A stretch of 60,537 nt of DNA from an uncultured Clostridia bacterium (GTDB lineage Bacteria > Bacillota > Clostridia > Oscillospirales > Acutalibacteraceae): contig CANRNQ010000012.1 in assembly GCA_947632045.1 (NCBI GenBank), positions 1-60,537 of the forward strand, given 5' to 3'. The notes below the pieces were generated by a model. That model did not search any database, was not told where the DNA came from, and was given only the letters and a program-made list of their open reading frames with translations. Positions 7,499-15,656 of the stretch are shown here, piece by piece (position 1 is the first letter of the stretch; each line of letters opens with the position of its first letter). The translations under genes and the position numbers were made by a program.

Positions 7499-8743
7499 TT
7501 ACAGATTACCCATGCGTATTCTTGATTCTATTTTTACGCCCGCCTTTTCAAGCGACTGTGAGCGCTCGCTAAATTCCCTTATGGTCATCTCGGGCGCTAT
7601 AAAGGCCGCCTCGTTTTCTCCGGAGGAGGCTCTCGCTATCATTTTTACGCTGCCGAAGGCTTTCTCCGCCTCTGCTTTTATGTCAACTCCGCCGCTATAT
7701 GACGCTCTGACGTACATTGAGCATACGCTCTCCTCATATGGCAGAACATAGCCGTCCTCGCCGTCCGCCCAGAAAAGGTATTTTCTCGCCTTGAAGTGCT
7801 TTATACAGTCGATAACGTCGGCGACTACCGCGCTCGCCGTGGGCATTTTTCCCGCGCCCTTGCCGTAGAACACAACATCGCCCGTCGAATCGCCCCTTAC
7901 CATTATGCCGTTGAAAACGTCGTCAACTCCGGCAAGCTGGCTGCCGTTTGGCAGCACCATGGGTGCGACAAAAATATCTATTCTGCCGTCGTCGAGCTTT
8001 TTAACGCTGCCTATCAGCTTGATAACGCCGCCCCATGCCGCCGCGTAGGAAACGTCGGCGAGGGTTATTTTTGTTATGCCCTCCGTATGTATATTGTCCG
8101 GATAAACGTGCTTGCCGTAGGCAAGGGAGGCGAGTATGCATATCTTCCTCACCGCGTCGAGCCCCTCAACGTCTGCTGTGGGGTCCTTTTCGGCATAGCC
8201 GAGGCTCTGCGCGAGCTTGAGCGCGTCCTCAAACGACATTTGATCCCTTATCATCTTTGTGAGGATAAAGTTTGTGGTTCCGTTCAAAATTCCCGCGACC
8301 TCAACAACGTCGTTCGCCGCAAGGCACTGGCTCATCGGGCGAATGATGGGTATTCCACCGCCGACGCTCGCTTCAAAGAGAAAATTCACATTGTTGTCCT
8401 GAGCTATACGGAGCAGCTCCGCGCCCTTTGCGGCGACAAGCTCCTTGTTTGAGGTAACGACGCTCTTGCCCCTTTCAAGGCATTGCTTGACAAAGTCATA
8501 CGCCGGATGCAGCCCGCCCATGACCTCGACCACTACTCTTACGTCGTCGTCGTTTAAAATAATATTGAAGTCCTTTATGAACTTCTCCTTGAGCGGGTTG
8601 CCCGGGAAATCTCTTATATCGAGTATATATTTTATATCTATCTCTTCCTTGGCTCGTTTTGCAAGGCTCTCTCTGTGCGTAACGATTATCTCCGCCACAC
8701 CCGAGCCCACAACGCCGTAGCCCATTATTGCAACACTTACCAT
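7499..8743 (-). CDS. hom: Homoserine dehydrogenase (414 aa)
   Basis: NAD(P)-dependent reduction of aspartate semialdehyde to homoserine. The Rossmann motif MGYGVVGSG is at the N-terminus; GILNGTTNFILTKM and AEKDPTADVEGLDA mark the catalytic domain. A C-terminal ACT domain is suggested by YVRASYSGGVDIKAEA but is not clear. The ATG at 8743 is preferred over an in-frame GTG three codons upstream because AGAGGTG is spaced correctly only for the ATG. First gene of hom-thrB-lysC; the upstream gap to the penicillin-binding protein is only 64 bp and includes a small hairpin (8773-8791). Confidence 0.97.
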   Translation of the reverse strand: MVSVAIMGYGVVGSGVAEIIVTHRESLAKRAKEEIDIKYILDIRDFPGNPLKEKFIKDFNIILNDDDVRVVVEVMGGLHPAYDFVKQCLERGKSVVTSNKELVAAKGAELLRIAQDNNVNFLFEASVGGGIPIIRPMSQCLAANDVVEVAGILNGTTNFILTKMIRDQMSFEDALKLAQSLGYAEKDPTADVEGLDAVRKICILASLAYGKHVYPDNIHTEGITKITLADVSYAAAWGGVIKLIGSVKKLDDGRIDIFVAPMVLPNGSQLAGVDDVFNGIMVRGDSTGDVVFYGKGAGKMPTASAVVADVIDCIKHFKARKYLFWADGEDGYVLPYEESVCSMYVRASYSGGVDIKAEAEKAFGSVKMIARASSGENEAAFIAPEMTIREFSERSQSLEKAGVKIESRIRMGNL

Positions 8744-8772
8744 AGTACACACCTCTTGCCAATTTTATTGTC

Positions 8773-8791
8773 TGCCGGTATTTCTCCGGCA
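8773..8791 (-). terminator. Weak terminator/attenuator hairpin between PBP and hom
   Basis: TGCCGG, 7-nt loop, CCGGCA, perfect 6-bp stem downstream of the penicillin-binding protein gene and before hom; on the minus strand it is followed by GACAATAAAATT rather than a clean T run, so read-through into hom is likely. Confidence 0.35.
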
Positions 8792-8807
8792 CAAATATTC
8801 CGACTGT

Positions 8808-11231
8808 TTAAGCGGCCTCATTTCCGCTTTCTCCGCCGTCGGCTTCATTCTCCGACGCTTCTCCGCCGGTATAATCAGAGGAGGTATCTCCTCCATCGCT
8901 ATCTCCATCTCCGCCGGTGTAATTAGAGGAGGTATCTCCCCCACCGCTATTTCCGCCGGTATAATCCGACGATGTATAGTTGTAATCATCGCTGCTGGAG
9001 TACGTTCCGTAGCCGTAGCCATAGCTCGACGAAGATGACGAATAATTGCCATAGCCCGACGAATATCCGTGATAGCCGCTGCAATATTCCGGCATATTGT
9101 CGTCTGTATAATAGCCCATCTTTGTGTTGTAGCAATAGCTTGAAGCAAGCTTACCCGTGCTCTCACAGTATGCGACTGCATGAACCTTATCCGAGAGCTT
9201 ATACTCCTTCGGCTCCTTATCCTCAAGATAATGCGCCATAAGGTCGTGGAAGGTGTGCTCAGCCTGATTAAAGGCGTAATCGCTTATTCTCGCCGGAGAG
9301 TCAAAGCCCACCCAGCTTCCTAAAATAGCATATGGCGACATTCCGATGAACCAGTGGTCAAACTGATTATCAGTCGTTCCGGTCTTGCCTATAATATCCC
9401 AGCCGTCTATCTTAGCTATATAAGCCGCCGTATGGCTTGGATTGTTATAAACCACGTTGTAGTGCAGCAGCCTGTTCATTATTGTGGCTGTTTCCTCCGA
9501 ATACGCCTTGGCAGGCTGATTTTCGCGGTTATCAAGTATCACATTGTCGTTTTGGTCGGTAACATAATAATATGTGAACGGCTCATAATATCTTCCGCCG
9601 TTGCCCATATACGCATAACCCGCTACCATTTCCCTTACCGTAACGCCGCCGTTCATACCGCCTATTGAAAGAGCGCCGAGGTTTTCGGAATCTTCGCTTG
9701 AGAGGTTCCTGAAGCCCATTTTATTTATAGCCTGATTATAAGCCGTTTTTGTGCCGATGAGCTGCATGGTCTGTACCGCCGCCGCGTTCAGCGAGCGCTC
9801 TATCGCCTCCGGCAGAAGAATATCATGGTGATAGGTCAGATCCGAGTTGTTCGGGCCCGACTCCCACTGCTTTTTGTCCTCGTCATATTTCCATTTTTCT
9901 ATCGGCTCATCCTTAACGTATGACGAGAAGTTGTACTCGCCCTTTTGAATAGCGAGCGGATAAACGATGACCGGCTTTATTGACGAGCCCGGCTGCAAAA
10001 CAGAGTCGTTCGTTCTGTCCCAAATCAGCGACGAGGTTTTCTTTTCGCGGCTGCCCACCGTTGCGATTATCCTGCCGTCAAACCCCATCATAACTATTCC
10101 GGTCTGAAGGTTGGGGTCGTGCGAGGTGTCGATATTCAGAGCGTAATTTTCCGCGAAATTCTGCATATCCTCATCCATCGCGCAGTAAATCTTAAGTCCC
10201 TCGGTATAAAGCTTTGACGAGGCGCTTGCCTCGCTGATGTCGAGCGCCTGCGCGAGATCCTCGGTCAGGTCAACGAGCATTGCGTCCATATACCAGTTAG
10301 GAACATCGCTTTTGTTTTCGTTATCCTTTTTGCCGCTTTCAAGCATCGGGTTGTTGTGGTTCCCGACGAATTTCATTTTTTTAGATTCCTCTAAAGCCTT
10401 GTTATATTCAGCCTTTGTAAGCTTTTCCTGGTCGTACATGGCCTTGAGCACCGTTTCGCGGCGTTCACGGTTTTCATCCGGATATTCAAGCGGGTCGTAT
10501 GCGGACGGATTTTGGGTTATTCCGGCGATTGCCGCGCACTCCGCCGGAGTACAGTCCTTTATATGCTTTGCAAAATACAGGTTTGCTGCCGACTCAACTC
10601 CGTTGCAGCTTCCTCCGTAGTTTACTATATTCAGATAAGCCTCAAGGATTTCGTCCTTTGTGTATTCTCTTTCAAGATTCAGCGCTCTGAATATTTCGTT
10701 GAGCTTTCTTGTTATGCTGACCTCGTTATCATTTGTTATATTTTTTATCAGCTGCTGGGTAAGCGTCGAGCCGCCAAAGCTGTCGCCGCCGCTCGCAAGG
10801 CTGAACACCGCCCCGAGCGTTCTTGTCCAGTCAACGCCGTGGTGATCGTAAAAGCGCTTGTCCTCAATAGCTATCTGCGCGTCCTTCATGGCGTCGGGTA
10901 TTTCGTCAAGATCAACCCATATCCTGTTTTCATTGCTGTGCAGTCTGTCGTATTCCTTCCACTTGCCCTCGTCGTCCTCAACGTATATGAAGCTCGTGAG
11001 GTTGAGCTTTGAGGCGTGAAGATCTATTCCCGTCGGCTGATTTGCAAGCTGCAAAAGATATATGCCGACCGAAACGCCGACCACTATCATGGAAATTATT
11101 AATATCAGAAGAATTGTGGACAAAATTTTCCACGCCGCCGAAAGGCATCTTCTCGGCAAACTTTTTTCGACTATCGCCACATTATCGTTGGCGCTGTCAT
11201 CCGTAAATTTGCTGATGTCTGTTTTCCTCAC
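8808..11231 (-). CDS. Class A penicillin-binding protein (transglycosylase/transpeptidase, 807 aa)
   Basis: Bifunctional peptidoglycan synthase anchored by one membrane helix (near residues 35-60). The GT51 glycosyltransferase shows EDKRFYDHHGVD, GGSTLTQQLIKN, RKLNEIF and KDEILEAYLN; the transpeptidase shows PGSSIKP (active-site Ser and Lys), SLN and KTGTTD. The last ~100 residues form an unusual Tyr/Ser/Gly-rich tail with three copies of an SSxYTGG-type repeat, then an acidic end. The start is probably the GTG at 11231: AAGGAGG lies seven bases before it, and an in-frame upstream ATG (11252) would place that ribosome-binding site inside the coding region. The resulting upstream residues are not hydrophobic, so either start gives the same topology. 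Confidence 0.96.
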   Translation of the reverse strand: MRKTDISKFTDDSANDNVAIVEKSLPRRCLSAAWKILSTILLILIISMIVVGVSVGIYLLQLANQPTGIDLHASKLNLTSFIYVEDDEGKWKEYDRLHSNENRIWVDLDEIPDAMKDAQIAIEDKRFYDHHGVDWTRTLGAVFSLASGGDSFGGSTLTQQLIKNITNDNEVSITRKLNEIFRALNLEREYTKDEILEAYLNIVNYGGSCNGVESAANLYFAKHIKDCTPAECAAIAGITQNPSAYDPLEYPDENRERRETVLKAMYDQEKLTKAEYNKALEESKKMKFVGNHNNPMLESGKKDNENKSDVPNWYMDAMLVDLTEDLAQALDISEASASSKLYTEGLKIYCAMDEDMQNFAENYALNIDTSHDPNLQTGIVMMGFDGRIIATVGSREKKTSSLIWDRTNDSVLQPGSSIKPVIVYPLAIQKGEYNFSSYVKDEPIEKWKYDEDKKQWESGPNNSDLTYHHDILLPEAIERSLNAAAVQTMQLIGTKTAYNQAINKMGFRNLSSEDSENLGALSIGGMNGGVTVREMVAGYAYMGNGGRYYEPFTYYYVTDQNDNVILDNRENQPAKAYSEETATIMNRLLHYNVVYNNPSHTAAYIAKIDGWDIIGKTGTTDNQFDHWFIGMSPYAILGSWVGFDSPARISDYAFNQAEHTFHDLMAHYLEDKEPKEYKLSDKVHAVAYCESTGKLASSYCYNTKMGYYTDDNMPEYCSGYHGYSSGYGNYSSSSSSYGYGYGTYSSSDDYNYTSSDYTGGNSGGGDTSSNYTGGDGDSDGGDTSSDYTGGEASENEADGGESGNEAA

Positions 11232-11342
11232 AGGTTTTTCCTCCTTGTGCATATTAAATCCCGTATATACCGCAGGCTTATATCCAATGTATAAGCTTAC
11301 TTTTATAAGCCGACTGTCGGTGAGTACACATTCCTATTTTGA

Positions 11343-11371
11343 ATTATAACACTAATACTGTAAAATTTAAA
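11343..11371 (-). promoter_or_regulatory. Possible promoter of the penicillin-binding protein gene
   Basis: Minus-strand TATAAT (complement at 11343-11348) with a weak TTTAAA -35 (11366-11371) and a 17-bp spacer, leaving a leader of about 100 nt that includes a perfect 7-bp hairpin (11277-11297). The rest of the 11232-11536 gap is AT-rich with nothing else recognised. Confidence 0.4.
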
Positions 11372-11536
11372 TGTTTTTTTCAAAATTTTTCGATTTTCAA
11401 CGATTATTTACCTTTTTTTCACATTTGTTTAATAAAGCACACAAATTATTTTTGTCATAAATTGCGCCGTATAAACGCCGACAAAAAATTAAAGATAAGC
11501 ATATAGATTAATTCATATTGCAAAGGACGTGTTTTT

Positions 11537-11845
11537 ATGAGCAAGCGTTTATTATTCTCCCTTGTATTCACCTTATGTTTTCTCGTCTGTGTAGGAGCGG
11601 TTTCGGCACTCGCGCCCGCAACCGCCACCACGAGCTCCGGCGCGCCCGCTGCCGCCGGCAGCTTTGTCATAAAAGATTTTCACGGAAAGATCGCCGTTTT
11701 TGAAAGCGGCTCGGATTCACCCGTGCAGATAACCGAAACGCTCACAAGCTCTTTGCCGAGTGTTGACACGACAGAGCTTAAATCCGGAGTTTACGCTGCC
11801 GACGAGCGCGAGCTTCGCAGGCTGCTGGAGGATTATTGCAGCTGA
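11537..11845 (+). CDS. Small exported protein, BofC-C-like (102 aa)
   Basis: A secretion signal is clear: MSKRLLF, a hydrophobic core to about residue 25, and an AxA-type site (VSALA). The mature part (about 70 residues) runs FVIKDFHGKIAVFESG...SLPSVDTTELKSGVYAADERELRRLLEDYCS. That 'IAVF...P...T...LP..D...L..G......EL..LLEDY' pattern resembles small exported clostridial proteins related to the C-terminal domain of BofC, an intercompartment signalling inhibitor in sporulation. The family assignment is from memory of the pattern and moderate only. AAAGGACG lies before the start. It is monocistronic, divergent from the penicillin-binding protein gene and followed by a palindromic repeat. Confidence 0.75.
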   Translation: MSKRLLFSLVFTLCFLVCVGAVSALAPATATTSSGAPAAAGSFVIKDFHGKIAVFESGSDSPVQITETLTSSLPSVDTTELKSGVYAADERELRRLLEDYCS

Positions 11846-11960
11846 CAGCTTTCGCGCTTTTTTAAAAGGCGGTCGGAGGTAGTATATTTATAGCTTGTGC
11901 TCCCCCCCACAGCCGCCGGCGCCGAAGCTTTAGGCAAAATTGAGAGTAGGTTTAAGATTA

Positions 11961-12089
11961 GGGCGGCGACCGGCGCGGCTGCGCCGCGCGGAAAAACACG
12001 GCGAAAAAATTCTTTGGAGAAGGGACCTCCCTGCCCCGCCGTGTTTTTTGCTCCCGCGCGCCGCAGGCGCGCGGGAGCGGTCGCCGCCC
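11961..12089. repeat. Palindromic cloverleaf repeat (copy P2)
   Basis: Outer stem GGGCGGCGACC (11961-11971) with GGTCGCCGCCC (12079-12089), enclosing three hairpins in series: A, 7 bp (11973-11979/11983-11989, loop CGG-side TGC); B, 12 bp (AAAAACACGGCG at 11992-12003 with CGCCGTGTTTTT at 12037-12048); C, 13 bp (12050-12062/12066-12078, loop GCA). All four stems are perfect. It fills much of the 481-bp gap between the exported-protein gene and fabT. A lone right-arm-like fragment (CGGTCGCCGC) follows near 12138. Confidence 0.9.
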
Positions 12090-12135
12090 GAAGCCCTTCC
12101 TCAAGCACTCACTCAAGACAACATAAGCGCCGGCC

Positions 12136-12150
12136 CCGGTCGCCGCACGC
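12136..12150. repeat. Solitary right-arm fragment of the palindromic repeat
   Basis: CCCCGGTCGCCGC followed by a CCCC-rich flank looks like the right arm and flank of the same element without a left partner. Probably a truncated copy, just downstream of P2. Confidence 0.45.
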
Positions 12151-12200
12151 ACCCCGCCCCCAAAATCCTCGACGGCTATTTTTCATCTCGGTACTTTACC

Positions 12201-12229
12201 TTGACAAATCGCCCTTATAGGAATAAAAT
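12201..12229 (+). promoter_or_regulatory. Promoter of the fatty-acid synthesis operon
   Basis: Perfect TTGACA (12201-12206), 17-bp spacer, TAAAAT (12224-12229). The strongest promoter match in this region, about 100 bp before the marR/fabT start. Confidence 0.8.
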
Positions 12230-12232
12230 TAT

Positions 12233-12249
12233 TTAGGTTATTTAACTAA
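12233..12249. promoter_or_regulatory. Candidate FabT operator
   Basis: Near-palindrome TTAGGTTATTTAACTAA directly after the -10 element, where a bound MarR-family repressor would block transcription start. Its AT-rich dyad is in keeping with FabT-type sites, but the exact consensus for this lineage is not known to me. Confidence 0.45.
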
Positions 12250-12326
12250 TTTAGGCGTCGTTCGCGGCGAAACGCCTTTGCGCCACCAAACCCGCAGACG
12301 ATTTCCTTGAGTGAGGAGTTTTATGA

Positions 12327-12800
12327 ATGGAGGATTCCTTTTCCGATAAGCTGAGCAGCGCAATGGAAAAAAGCTATGTGCTCTTTTCGCGCGTTGAGCG
12401 CTCCATGCTGACAAAATCAAAGCGGCTCAACCTTTCGATAAGCGAACTTAGCTTTATTGAAGAGGTAAACAAAAATCCGCTGGTCGGCAAAACAATAGGC
12501 GAGATAGCCTCCGAGCTGATGATAACTCCGGCCTCCGTTACGGCAATGGCGAATAAGCTCGAAAAAAAGGGCTATGTCACAAGGCGGCGGAGCCTCTCCG
12601 ACGGAAGACAGGTGTTTATCCGGCTGACCGACAGCGGAAAGCGCGCCGACAGGATACACAAGCGCTTTCACCGCAGCTTGGCGGATACTATATCAATGAA
12701 CATGAACGAAAACGAGAAAAATCTTCTGGTGAGCTGTATCGACAGAATAAACGTCTTTCTGAACGCCAGACTGAAGAAAATGGAGGAATTCAAATCATGA
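12327..12800 (+). CDS. fabT: MarR-family regulator of fatty acid synthesis, FabT-like (157 aa)
   Basis: Winged-helix MarR protein: SELSFIEEVNKNPLVGKTIGEIASELMITPASVTAMANKLEKKGYVTRRRSLSDGRQVFIRLTDSG contains the recognition helix and wing. Heading a fab operon, it matches FabT, which represses fatty-acid genes in many Firmicutes when acyl-ACP is abundant. Function is inferred from position. The start at 12327 (preceded by GAGGAG) is used instead of the overlapping ATG at 12323, whose frame closes quickly. Its stop overlaps the fabH start (ATGA), so the two are translationally coupled, and a promoter plus near-palindrome upstream suggests autoregulation. Confidence 0.85.
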   Translation: MEDSFSDKLSSAMEKSYVLFSRVERSMLTKSKRLNLSISELSFIEEVNKNPLVGKTIGEIASELMITPASVTAMANKLEKKGYVTRRRSLSDGRQVFIRLTDSGKRADRIHKRFHRSLADTISMNMNENEKNLLVSCIDRINVFLNARLKKMEEFKS

Positions 12801-13756
12801 GTTTCAGTATTTTAGGCACGGGACACGCAGTGCCGGAATACATATTGTCAAATGAAGAGCTTTCAACAATGGTCGACACAAACGACGAGTGGATACGCAC
12901 GAGAACGGGTATTCACAACCGCAGGGTCACAACGCATGAAACGACAACCGAGCTCTGCGTTTCGGCGTCAAAGCAGGCCCTCGACGAGGCGGGAATAACC
13001 GCAAAGGAGCTCGACCTCATAATCTGCGCCACAATGAAGGGAATGTATATCACACCCTCGCAGGCGTGCGTAATACAAAAGGAGCTCGGAGCCTCCTGTC
13101 CGGCGTTTGACGTAAACGCCGCCTGCTCCGGCTTTATATATGCGATGGACGTTGCCGACGGCTTTTTTGCAAGAGGAAAAATAAAGCACGCGCTGATAGT
13201 CGCTTTTGACAACCTCTCAAATATGACCGACTGGACAGACCGCTCCACCTGCGTGCTGTTCGGCGACGGCGGCGGCGCGGTCGTTCTGGGCGAGGGCGAC
13301 GGACTTAAATCCATATACCTCACGGCGAGCGGCAACACGGACGTGCTTTACGCCCCGAGGGGCGAGCTTACCTCCCCCTTCGACAAGCACGAGGGAGAAA
13401 AGCCGGTTCTGCATATGGTGGGACAGGAGGTATACAAATTCGCCGTTACCAATATGGTCAGGGGCGTGCGCCGAGTCGTTAAGGACGCGGGTCTTGAGCA
13501 GAGCCAGATAGACCACATGATACCGCATCAGGCGAACATAAGGATAATCGAGGCGGCAGCCGCAAAACTCGACATTCCGCATGAAAACTACGTCATAAAC
13601 ATAGGCGAGTACGGCAACACCTCGGCGGGCTGTATTCCGATAGCGCTCGACGAAGCAAACAAGGCGGGAAGACTCAAAAAAGGCGACTACATAGGAATGT
13701 GCGCCTTTGGCGCAGGGCTTACAACAGGCAGCTGCGTAATACAGTGGACAAAATAA
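12797..13756 (+). CDS. fabH: 3-oxoacyl-ACP synthase III (319 aa)
   Basis: Condenses acetyl-CoA (or another starter CoA) with malonyl-ACP to begin each fatty acid chain. The Cys-His-Asn triad is present: AACSGF near residue 112, PHQANIRI near 245 and EYGNTSAG near 275. Length is typical. It overlaps the fabT stop by four bases. In clostridial operons of this order an acpP gene usually follows fabH; here only 21 bp separate it from fabK. Confidence 0.97.
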   Translation: MSFSILGTGHAVPEYILSNEELSTMVDTNDEWIRTRTGIHNRRVTTHETTTELCVSASKQALDEAGITAKELDLIICATMKGMYITPSQACVIQKELGASCPAFDVNAACSGFIYAMDVADGFFARGKIKHALIVAFDNLSNMTDWTDRSTCVLFGDGGGAVVLGEGDGLKSIYLTASGNTDVLYAPRGELTSPFDKHEGEKPVLHMVGQEVYKFAVTNMVRGVRRVVKDAGLEQSQIDHMIPHQANIRIIEAAAAKLDIPHENYVINIGEYGNTSAGCIPIALDEANKAGRLKKGDYIGMCAFGAGLTTGSCVIQWTK

Positions 13757-13777
13757 GGAAAGGTAAGGCGTAAGGAT

Positions 13778-14725
13778 ATGATTTCAACACCAATAAACGA
13801 ACAGCTCGGAATAAAGTACCCGATTTTTCAGGGTGGAATGGCATGGGTCGCAGACGCAAGCCTCGCCGCAGGCGTAAGCAATGCGGGCGGACTCGGAATA
13901 ATCGCCGGAATGAATTCAAACGGCGACCAGCTGCGCGCGGAGATAAAAAAAGCAAGGGAGCTTACGGACAAGCCCTTCGGCGTAAACGTGATGCTGATGA
14001 GCCCCTTTGTCGAAGAGGTAGCCGAGGTCGTAGCCGAGGAAAAAATCGGCGTAATAACGACCGGCGCGGGCAATCCCGGCAAATATATGAAGAAGTGGCT
14101 TGAGGCGGGTATAAAGGTCATACCCGTCGTTCCCTCGGTTTCGCTTGCCAAGCTTGCAGAGAGAAACGGCGCGTTCGCCGTTATCGCAGAGGGCGGCGAG
14201 TCCGGCGGTCACGTCGGCGATCTCACGACCATGGCTCTCGTGCCGCAGGTGGTCGACGCGGTATCGATTCCCGTCATAGCCGCAGGCGGCATAGCGGACG
14301 GCAGACAGCTCGCCGCCGCGTTTATGCTCGGCGCTCAGGGAGTTCAGGTCGGCACGCGCTTCCTCGTTGCAAAGGAATGTACGATAGCTCAGGAATACAA
14401 GGACAAGGTTTTAAAGGCAAAGGATATAGATACCGTGCTGACGGGCAAAAGGCTCGGTCATCCGGTGCGTTCGTTGAAAAACGCGTTTACAAGAGAATAT
14501 TTAAAGCAGGAATACAACAGCGAGGTTTCCGACGAGGAGCTTGAAAAGCTCGGTCTCGGCGTGCTTCGCGCCGCCGCAAGAGGCGGAGACGTAAAGACGG
14601 GCTGCGTTATCGCGGGTCAGGTCGCGTCTATGGTCAAGGAGGAGCAGACCGCAAAGGAAATAATCGAGGATCTGTTCACTCAGGGAGAAAAAGTGTTGGG
14701 CGGTGCTATGAAATGGGTAAAATAG
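13778..14725 (+). CDS. fabK: Enoyl-ACP reductase II, FMN-dependent (315 aa)
   Basis: Reduces enoyl-ACP in the last step of each elongation cycle using FMN and NAD(P)H. The TIM-barrel nitronate-monooxygenase fold is recognisable: KYPIFQGGMAWVADASLAAGVSNAGGLG at the N-terminus, EGGESGGHVG near residue 145, and PVIAAGGIADG with GAQGVQVGTRF for flavin phosphate binding. Enzymes of this type are insensitive to triclosan, unlike FabI. No fabI or fabL is seen, so FabK seems to be the only enoyl reductase here. It overlaps fabD by 13 bases. Confidence 0.96.
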   Translation: MISTPINEQLGIKYPIFQGGMAWVADASLAAGVSNAGGLGIIAGMNSNGDQLRAEIKKARELTDKPFGVNVMLMSPFVEEVAEVVAEEKIGVITTGAGNPGKYMKKWLEAGIKVIPVVPSVSLAKLAERNGAFAVIAEGGESGGHVGDLTTMALVPQVVDAVSIPVIAAGGIADGRQLAAAFMLGAQGVQVGTRFLVAKECTIAQEYKDKVLKAKDIDTVLTGKRLGHPVRSLKNAFTREYLKQEYNSEVSDEELEKLGLGVLRAAARGGDVKTGCVIAGQVASMVKEEQTAKEIIEDLFTQGEKVLGGAMKWVK

Positions 14726-15627
14726 CGTTTGTGCTCTCGGGTCAGGGAGCTCAGTACACCGGCATGGGAAAAGAGCTTTGCGAATGCTCCGCCGCCGCCA
14801 AAGCCGTTTTCGACGCTGCGGACAGCATACGCCCGCAGACCTCCGCTCAGTGCTTTGAGGGCACAAAGGAGGAGCTTTCCGTAACAAAAAACACTCAGCC
14901 CTGCGTTTTCGCGGTCGACCTCGCCGCCGCAAGAGCGGCGCAGGAGTCGGGAATAAACGCGGATTATGTCGCGGGCTTTTCGCTCGGCGAGATAGCCGCC
15001 CTTGCCTTCGGCGGAATAATGAGCGACGAGGAGGCGTTTAAGCTCGTATGCAGGCGCGCGGAGCTCATGAACGAGGCGGCGGAGGAAAACAAGGGAGCTA
15101 TGGCGGCTGTGCTGAAGCTCACGCCAGAAAAGGTCGAGGAGATATGCTCCGGCTTTGAAAAGGCGTGGCCGGTAAACTACAACAGTCCCGCGCAGACGGT
15201 CGTAGCCGCTCAGGAAAGCGAGCTTGAGGCGCTTTGCGCCGCAGTTAAGGAGCAAAAGGGCAAGGCTGTTCCGCTCGCGGTCAGCGGAGCGTTCCACTCG
15301 CCGTTTATGGAGTCGGCTTCGGCGGGTCTTGCGGAGTATCTCTCCGGCAAGAGCTTAAACACACCGAAAATTCCCGTTTTCGCAAACGCGACCGCCATGC
15401 CCTATGAGGGCGACTTTTCCTCCCTCATAACGCGGCAGGTCAAAAGCCCCGTGCTGTGGCAGAAAACGGTTGAAAACCTCGCCTCGCTCGGCGTTGATAC
15501 ATTCATCGAATGCGGCCCGGGCAAGACGCTTACTGGTCTTATAAAGAAAATAAATCCCGAGCTTAAAGCATTTAAGCTCGAAAACAAAGAGGATCTGGAC
15601 GCAGTAAGGGAACAGCTCCTCGGATAA
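14713..15627 (+). CDS. fabD: Malonyl-CoA:ACP transacylase (304 aa)
   Basis: Transfers malonyl from CoA to acyl carrier protein. VLSGQGAQYTGMGKEL is at the N-terminus, the active-site Ser sits in AGFSLGEIAAL (near residue 92), and the catalytic His is in SGAFHSPFM (near 197). Length is normal. The 13-base overlap with fabK suggests translational coupling. The ACP acceptor is not encoded in this operon. Confidence 0.97.
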   Translation: MGKIAFVLSGQGAQYTGMGKELCECSAAAKAVFDAADSIRPQTSAQCFEGTKEELSVTKNTQPCVFAVDLAAARAAQESGINADYVAGFSLGEIAALAFGGIMSDEEAFKLVCRRAELMNEAAEENKGAMAAVLKLTPEKVEEICSGFEKAWPVNYNSPAQTVVAAQESELEALCAAVKEQKGKAVPLAVSGAFHSPFMESASAGLAEYLSGKSLNTPKIPVFANATAMPYEGDFSSLITRQVKSPVLWQKTVENLASLGVDTFIECGPGKTLTGLIKKINPELKAFKLENKEDLDAVREQLLG

Positions 15628-15656
15628 TAAAATTCCGTTGTGAAAGGAAGATACAT

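Noticed and set aside
11958-12236. Several open frames on both strands across repeat P2
   Set aside because: They arise from GC-rich palindromic sequence, lack ribosome-binding sites and have protein compositions dominated by Arg/Pro/Ala.
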